Below, in pieces: positions 59,895-64,000 of a stretch of DNA of 64,000 nucleotides. The DNA comes from Flavobacteriaceae bacterium UBA3356 (GTDB taxonomy: Bacteria > Bacteroidota > Bacteroidia > Flavobacteriales > Flavobacteriaceae), in contig DEQW01000001.1 of NCBI GenBank assembly GCA_002360635.1, forward strand, positions 287,583 through 351,582, read 5' to 3'. Each line of letters opens with the position of its first letter. Position 1 is the stretch's first letter. The notes below the pieces were generated by a model. That model made no database searches, was not told the origin of the DNA, and saw only the letters and a program-made list of their open reading frames with translations. A program made the position numbers and the translations under genes.

Positions 59895-60833
59895 ATGCGC
59901 GGCCCTTTATTTTATTCAAAAATCCTATTGTTTGGTGAGTATGGAATTATAAAAGATTCCAAAGGATTATCGATTCCGTATAACTTTTATAACGGAGCGT
60001 TAAAGATTGATGAGCACAAAACCATCAACACCAAAAAAAGTAATGATAGCTTATTGCGTTTTGCAAAGTATTTAGCTACGCTTCAAAGCGAAAAGCCAGA
60101 ATTGGTAACTTTCGATATCAATGCCTTAAAAGCTGATGTTGATAAAGGATTGTATTTTGACAGTAGTATTCCACAAGGGTACGGTGTAGGTAGTAGTGGT
60201 GCTTTGGTCGCAGCTATTTATGACAAATATGCGACTCAAAAAATTACGGTTCTTGAAAATTTAACCCGTGAAAAACTGCTTCAACTAAAAGCAATTTTTG
60301 CCGAAATGGAATCTTTTTTCCACGGAAAATCTTCTGGTTTAGATCCATTGAACAGTTATTTAAGTTTGCCTATTTTAATCAATAGCAAAGATAATATTGA
60401 GCCTGCCGGAATCCCTTCGCAAACCGAAGACGGAAAAGGAGCAGTATTCTTATTAGATAGTGGTAGTACTGGAGAAACAGCGCCAATGGTTCATATTTTT
60501 ATGGAAAACATGAAGCAAGAAGGGTTTAGAAGCATGGTAAAAGACCAGTTTGTAAAACATACCGATGCTTGTGTTCACGACTTTTTAAAAGGTGATGTAA
60601 AATCGCTCTTCGGAAATGTAAAACAACTTTCAAAAGTGGTTTTAGACAACTTTAAACCGATGATCCCGAAACAATTCCACACCTTATGGAAAAAAGGAAT
60701 TGAGACCAACGCTTACTACTTAAAGTTATGTGGTTCTGGCGGTGGCGGTTATATGTTAGGGTTTACCGAAGATATTGATAAAGCACGCGAAGCCTTAAAA
60801 GATTATAGACTGGAAGTGGTTTATAACTTTTAA
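59895..60833 (+). CDS. GHMP kinase, probable mevalonate kinase
   Basis: The 312-residue kinase has the GHMP phosphate-binding loop IPQGYGVGSSGALVAAIYD and a C-terminal GSGGGGYMLGF glycine motif. The segment SFFHGKSSGLDPLNSYLSLPI contains the conserved HGxSSGxD pattern of mevalonate kinases, with the catalytic Asp. It follows the diphosphomevalonate decarboxylase gene and precedes a prenyltransferase, so mevalonate phosphorylation is the best guess; phosphomevalonate kinase is less likely. It has its own promoter box. Confidence 0.85.
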   Translation: MRGPLFYSKILLFGEYGIIKDSKGLSIPYNFYNGALKIDEHKTINTKKSNDSLLRFAKYLATLQSEKPELVTFDINALKADVDKGLYFDSSIPQGYGVGSSGALVAAIYDKYATQKITVLENLTREKLLQLKAIFAEMESFFHGKSSGLDPLNSYLSLPILINSKDNIEPAGIPSQTEDGKGAVFLLDSGSTGETAPMVHIFMENMKQEGFRSMVKDQFVKHTDACVHDFLKGDVKSLFGNVKQLSKVVLDNFKPMIPKQFHTLWKKGIETNAYYLKLCGSGGGGYMLGFTEDIDKAREALKDYRLEVVYNF

Positions 60834-60856
60834 ATATTTTCAACGCAACATAGATT

Positions 60857-61771
60857 ATGCTAACCAGAAAACAAAAACATTTTCTACTAAAGGTTTTCAG
60901 TTTGTTTTCGGTGGTTCGTGGTTATAATATTCTTATAATCATTATTGCACAATACTTAACTTCTATCTACATTTTAGCACCAGATTTGCCTGTAAAAAAG
61001 GTTTTATTCGATGTTAATTTGTTAATGTTGGTACTAGCTTCGGCCGCGGCTATTGCATCAGGCTACATAATCAACAGTTTTTACGATAGCGAAAAAGATT
61101 TAATTAATCGCCCACGCAAAACCATGCTCGATCGGTTGGTGAGTCAGCGTACTAAGCTTTCGGTCTATTTCATCCTGAATTTCCTTTCGGCTATTTTTGC
61201 CAGTTATGTTTCGTTCAGGGCTGTGCTCTTTTTTTCAGTGTATATTTTTGTGCTTTGGTTGTATTCGCACAAGCTTAAAAAGTACCCTTTTATTGGGAAT
61301 ATCACGGCTGCAATTTTAGCAGTAATTCCCTTCTTTGCTGTGTTTATCTATTACAGTAATTTCGACTTGGTCATTTTCGTACACGCTACGTTCTTATTTC
61401 TTCTAATCTCTATGCGGGAATTAGTAAAAGACCTTGAAAACATTAAAGGAGACCTCGCACAAGACTATCACACCATTCCTGTTGTGTATGGTGAAAAGGT
61501 TTCAAAGCGTATGTTAACCCTTATGTGTTTTGTTGCATTTATACCGGCTTTATTGCTCATATTCAAATTCCCAATTGGGTATATGAATTACTTTTTCTTC
61601 GGAAGTATTTTTGCCCTATTGGTTTTTCTATTTGTCCTTTGGAAATCGAAACACAAACTACATTACATTTTGCTGCATAACATTTTAAAATTTATTATCG
61701 TTTTAGGGGTTTTCAGCATTGTTTTAATTGATATTGACTTGTTACTGAATCGGTTTCTTCTAAAAATATAA
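60857..61771 (+). CDS. UbiA-family prenyltransferase (geranylgeranylglycerol-phosphate geranylgeranyltransferase-like)
   Basis: The 304-residue membrane protein has eight to nine helices and the UbiA diphosphate-binding motifs: NSFYDSEKDLINRPRKT (first Asp-rich loop, NxxxDxxxD) and LVKDLENIKGDLAQDYHTIPVVYG (second). In Bacteroidota this position beside mevalonate genes usually carries an enzyme attaching a prenyl group to a glycerophosphate-type or other acceptor. The true acceptor cannot be read from sequence. It follows the GHMP kinase by 23 bases. Confidence 0.8.
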   Translation: MLTRKQKHFLLKVFSLFSVVRGYNILIIIIAQYLTSIYILAPDLPVKKVLFDVNLLMLVLASAAAIASGYIINSFYDSEKDLINRPRKTMLDRLVSQRTKLSVYFILNFLSAIFASYVSFRAVLFFSVYIFVLWLYSHKLKKYPFIGNITAAILAVIPFFAVFIYYSNFDLVIFVHATFLFLLISMRELVKDLENIKGDLAQDYHTIPVVYGEKVSKRMLTLMCFVAFIPALLLIFKFPIGYMNYFFFGSIFALLVFLFVLWKSKHKLHYILLHNILKFIIVLGVFSIVLIDIDLLLNRFLLKI

Positions 61772-61795
61772 ATAACGGATTTTCAGCTATTGCTA

Positions 61796-61825
61796 TTTGA
61801 AAACCAAAGGCTTTGCCTACCTTTG
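61796..61825 (+). promoter_or_regulatory. Promoter of rluB
   Basis: TTTG at 61796-61799 and -7 box TACCTTTG at 61818-61825, an 18-base spacing matching Bacteroidota promoters, 69 bases upstream of the start codon. Confidence 0.65.
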
Positions 61826-61894
61826 CAAAAAATTTTAGAAATTTGCTTTATAACAAAGCATAAAAAAAATCCGAATTGAGTTCGGAAAATAAAT

Positions 61895-62755
61895 ATGAGC
61901 AGAAAAGACAATAGCGGAAAAGGAAAACCTTCTGGGCGTGGTGCTGGTAACACCCGAAAAGGAAGCAATGCAAGAGGAAATGCTCCTTTAAGTAGAAAAA
62001 AACCTACTACTAAGAAACCTAACAAGGGTGGCAAAACCAACCACCAAGAAAACCCGAATGGAATTCGGTTAAACAAATACATTGCTAACAGCGGTATTTG
62101 CTCTCGTAGGGAAGCAGACACTTACATAAAAACCGGTTTAGTTTCGGTAAATGGGGAAATCATCAACGAAATGGGCTATAAAGTTCAGTTAGCAGATGAT
62201 GTCCGTTTTGATGGTCGCCGTATCAACCCCGAGCCAGACACGTATGTTTTACTGAACAAACCAAAATCCGTAGCAACTACAACCAGTGAAAGCAAAGGCT
62301 TAACGGTGATGGATTTAATTTCTAACGCTACTACTGCCGATGTTAAACCCATTGGTCGTTTAGGCCGAAATGCAACCGGACTGTTATTGTTTACAAACGA
62401 TGATAAGCTGGTTAAGAAATTACACAGTAAAGGAATGCCAAGGTTATTTCATATCGAATTGGATAAAAACCTAAAAGCTTCTGATCTTCAAAAAATAGAA
62501 GAAGGCTTAACCATTAATGGTAAAACGGTTGAAGTAGAAGAAATAAGCTACGTGGAGAACTCCCCTAAAAAAGAAATAGGGTTGAAAATTAAAAATATGG
62601 GCAATAGTATTATCCGCGATATTTTTGATCATTTAGGGTATGATGTGGTGAAAGTAGATTGTGTAACCATTGCACACCTGACTAAAAAAGATTTGCCTCG
62701 AGGCCGCTGGAAAATATTGACCAAAAGAGAAGTAGAACTTTTTAGTATGATGTAA
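61895..62755 (+). CDS. rluB: 23S rRNA pseudouridine synthase RluB-type
   Basis: The 286-residue protein has a basic, low-complexity N-terminal tail (about 1-50), an S4 domain (RLNKYIANSGICSRREADTYIKTGLVSVNGEII) and the RsuA/RluB catalytic core: LNKPKSVATTT, then IGRLGRNATGLLLFTND with the active-site Asp of the family normally at RLDxxTxGL. Here the site reads RLGRNATGLL, so the usual catalytic Asp is replaced by Gly or Asn in this alignment, unlike active relatives. It has its own promoter and a terminator 25 bases after it. Confidence 0.85.
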   Translation: MSRKDNSGKGKPSGRGAGNTRKGSNARGNAPLSRKKPTTKKPNKGGKTNHQENPNGIRLNKYIANSGICSRREADTYIKTGLVSVNGEIINEMGYKVQLADDVRFDGRRINPEPDTYVLLNKPKSVATTTSESKGLTVMDLISNATTADVKPIGRLGRNATGLLLFTNDDKLVKKLHSKGMPRLFHIELDKNLKASDLQKIEEGLTINGKTVEVEEISYVENSPKKEIGLKIKNMGNSIIRDIFDHLGYDVVKVDCVTIAHLTKKDLPRGRWKILTKREVELFSMM

Positions 62756-62779
62756 TACTTTATTGATATTCAATATAGA

Positions 62780-62807
62780 ACACCTCTTAATGCAGAGGTG
62801 TTTTTTT
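62780..62807 (+). terminator. Rho-independent terminator after rluB
   Basis: Stem CACCTCT/AGAGGTG (62781-62787 and 62794-62800) followed by seven T. Confidence 0.9.
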
Positions 62808-62831
62808 ATGCTAAATTTTCACTGAAATAAG

Positions 62832-62860
62832 TTGACATATCAAAAAATAAATTACATTTG
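62832..62860 (+). promoter_or_regulatory. Promoter of the arginine decarboxylase gene
   Basis: TTGACA at 62832-62837 and -7 box TACATTTG at 62853-62860 are spaced 18 bases apart (from TTG), a standard Bacteroidota arrangement. Transcription would start near 62866, leaving a leader of about 275 bases. Confidence 0.65.
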
Positions 62861-62865
62861 CTGCG

Positions 62866-63140
62866 CATTTAGCTGAACAAATTGAACCGTGTTTCTGTGT
62901 TTGGGTTTTTGAAAATTAGGAAGTCATATTCAAAAACAGGTTGCCAGGCAACCAGCCAAAATTTAAAGCTAGCTTCCGCCTTACCCTTAGAGCCTGCTTC
63001 AGGTTTTTCACAGCGTTTAGCTTACTGGCTTAACCCTATCCGTATTTGAACATACCGTTAATTTTTTGTTATATCTCTCACCTTTTTGAGGGTTTCAACT
63101 AATTGATTTATAATTTACATGTTCAAATTTCATAAAAACA
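62866..63140 (+). ncRNA. Long, possibly structured leader of the arginine decarboxylase gene
   Basis: About 275 bases separate the promoter from the start codon without a credible reading frame. The leader can form a 9-bp hairpin (GTTTTTGAA with TTCAAAAAC, around 62907-62939), a compact GGTTG-CCAGG-CAACC stem (about 62940-62954) and CCTG-CTT-CAGG (about 62994-63004), with further GC-rich stretches. I do not recognise a named riboswitch class. Regulation by a polyamine or arginine is a hypothesis. Confidence 0.4.
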
Positions 63141-64000
63141 ATGAATACTAAATATATTGATCTTATTGATCAGACCTATTATTTTCCACAGGAAGAGTTT
63201 GCGTTAAACGAAAACAAAACGCTTAATTTTCACGATATCGACTTAATGGATCTCGTGTCAAAATATGGAGCGCCATTAAAGTTTACTTATCTTCCTAAGA
63301 TTTCAGAAAACATACAACACGCCAAAAAGTGGTTTGGCAACGCCATTGAAAAACATAAGTATCAAGGTAATTACAACTATTGTTATTGTACAAAAAGCTC
63401 TCACTTTAAGCATGTTTTACACGAAGCACTAAAAAATGACATTCATATTGAAACCTCATCAGCTTTCGATATTAATATTGTTGAAAACTTAAAAGCCGAA
63501 GGAAAAATTAACAACAACACATATGTAATTTGCAACGGTTTTAAGCGGGAGCAATACATTAACAATATTGCACGATTAATAAATGAAGGCCATAAAAACT
63601 GTATTCCTGTAATCGATAATTATGAAGAAATCGGTTTACTTTCTGAACAAATTGAAGGCAATTACAAAGTTGGAATTAGAATCGCTTCGGAAGAAGAACC
63701 AAAATTTGAATTTTACACCTCTCGTTTAGGAATTGGGTATAAAAATATTGTTCCTTTTTACGAAAAACAGATCAAGGACAACAAACAAGTTGAACTTAAA
63801 ATGCTTCACTTTTTCATTAACACCGGTATTCGTGACAATGCCTATTACTGGAACGAATTGGTTAAATGTTTAAACGTGTACACCAAACTAAAAAAAGTGT
63901 GCCCAACATTAGATAGCCTAAATATTGGCGGTGGATTTCCTATAAAAAACTCATTGGCTTTTGAGTACGATTATCAATATATGATTGACGAAATAATCAA
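63141..64000 (+). CDS. speA: Biosynthetic arginine decarboxylase, 5' part (runs off the window)
   Basis: The first 286 codons are present and the frame is open to the last base. The start ATG follows the leader at 63141. The sequence shows the PLP-dependent fold III barrel of arginine decarboxylase: KYGAPLKFTYLPKI, YCYCTKSSHFKHVLHEAL (here CTKSS stands where the PLP Lys block lies), IHIETSSAFDINIVENL, KNNTYVICNGFKREQYI-type strand, and GIRIASEEEPKFEFYTSRLGIG. It would make agmatine from arginine as the entry to polyamines. The full-length protein is expected to be about 460-630 residues. Confidence 0.85.
   Translation, partial: MNTKYIDLIDQTYYFPQEEFALNENKTLNFHDIDLMDLVSKYGAPLKFTYLPKISENIQHAKKWFGNAIEKHKYQGNYNYCYCTKSSHFKHVLHEALKNDIHIETSSAFDINIVENLKAEGKINNNTYVICNGFKREQYINNIARLINEGHKNCIPVIDNYEEIGLLSEQIEGNYKVGIRIASEEEPKFEFYTSRLGIGYKNIVPFYEKQIKDNKQVELKMLHFFINTGIRDNAYYWNELVKCLNVYTKLKKVCPTLDSLNIGGGFPIKNSLAFEYDYQYMIDEII

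Noticed and set aside
1..64000. CRISPR arrays, insertion sequences and rRNA genes
   Set aside because: No regularly spaced repeats, transposase or rRNA-like sequence was seen.

Overview
The window looks like a marine or environmental Flavobacteriaceae (Bacteroidota) chromosome. It is AT-rich, with Bacteroidota-type promoters (-7 box TANNTTTG), type IX secretion sorting domains on two secreted proteins, mevalonate-pathway genes and a UbiA-type prenyltransferase. No 16S rRNA is present, so the genus stays open.

Positions 1 to about 14,076 are the right end of an integrative element. It carries metal-handling genes: a CusB-type adaptor with HMBD and DUF3347 domains, DUF305 and PepSY proteins, an AraC regulator with an HMA-like cysteine motif, an ArsR repressor, two MerT-HMA fusions, a MerA-like flavoprotein, a GDCCVxC protein, a CsoR-type regulator, a thioredoxin-like protein, CopA and a copper-chaperone-like protein, then MtfA. 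A tyrosine integrase (minus strand) follows. The boundary is marked by the 3' part of a tRNA-Leu(UAG) without its 5' half, so the intact tRNA should lie left of the window. Near-identical repeats flank this core on both sides.

Positions 14.4-36.2 kb hold an envelope and stress island. Five promoters there share a palindrome of the form TGAY-NTAN-RTCA centred exactly 29.5 bp upstream of the -7 box, which is a class-II Crp/Fnr-like geometry; three of the five have a second, tandem copy about 22-23 bp further upstream. The promoters belong to (1) a decayed universal stress protein gene; (2) yceI, a LOV/PAS/GAF histidine kinase, a REC-CNMP-HTH(Crp) response regulator and a patatin; (3) a ten-gene minus-strand operon (tolC-macA-macB, DUF5661/SpoIIAA protein, SDR, OmpLA-like barrel, LOG protein, cardiolipin synthase); (4) a membrane nucleotidyl cyclase broken by an in-frame stop; and (5) a beta-barrel, LolCDE-like ABC transporter and LolA-like operon. 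The REC-Crp protein encoded in the middle is the obvious candidate regulator. This light- or redox-responsive envelope regulon is the most interesting system in the window.

Positions 36.3-45.7 kb contain a DUF6268 barrel, an MscS channel, small proteins, a GbsR/MarR regulator with candidate operators, a SpoIIAA-like protein, and a TetR-controlled exporter operon whose ABC ATPase has lost nearly all catalytic motifs except Walker A.

Positions 45.8-64 kb look more like ordinary chromosome: an EEP-family phosphatase/nuclease, two T9SS cargo proteins, a group II PLP decarboxylase, a BaiN-type flavoprotein, DUF1697, an ECF sigma / TPR / CHAT-protease operon with a lipoprotein, diphosphomevalonate decarboxylase, a mevalonate-kinase-like GHMP kinase, a UbiA prenyltransferase, RluB, and the start of arginine decarboxylase behind a long, possibly structured leader.
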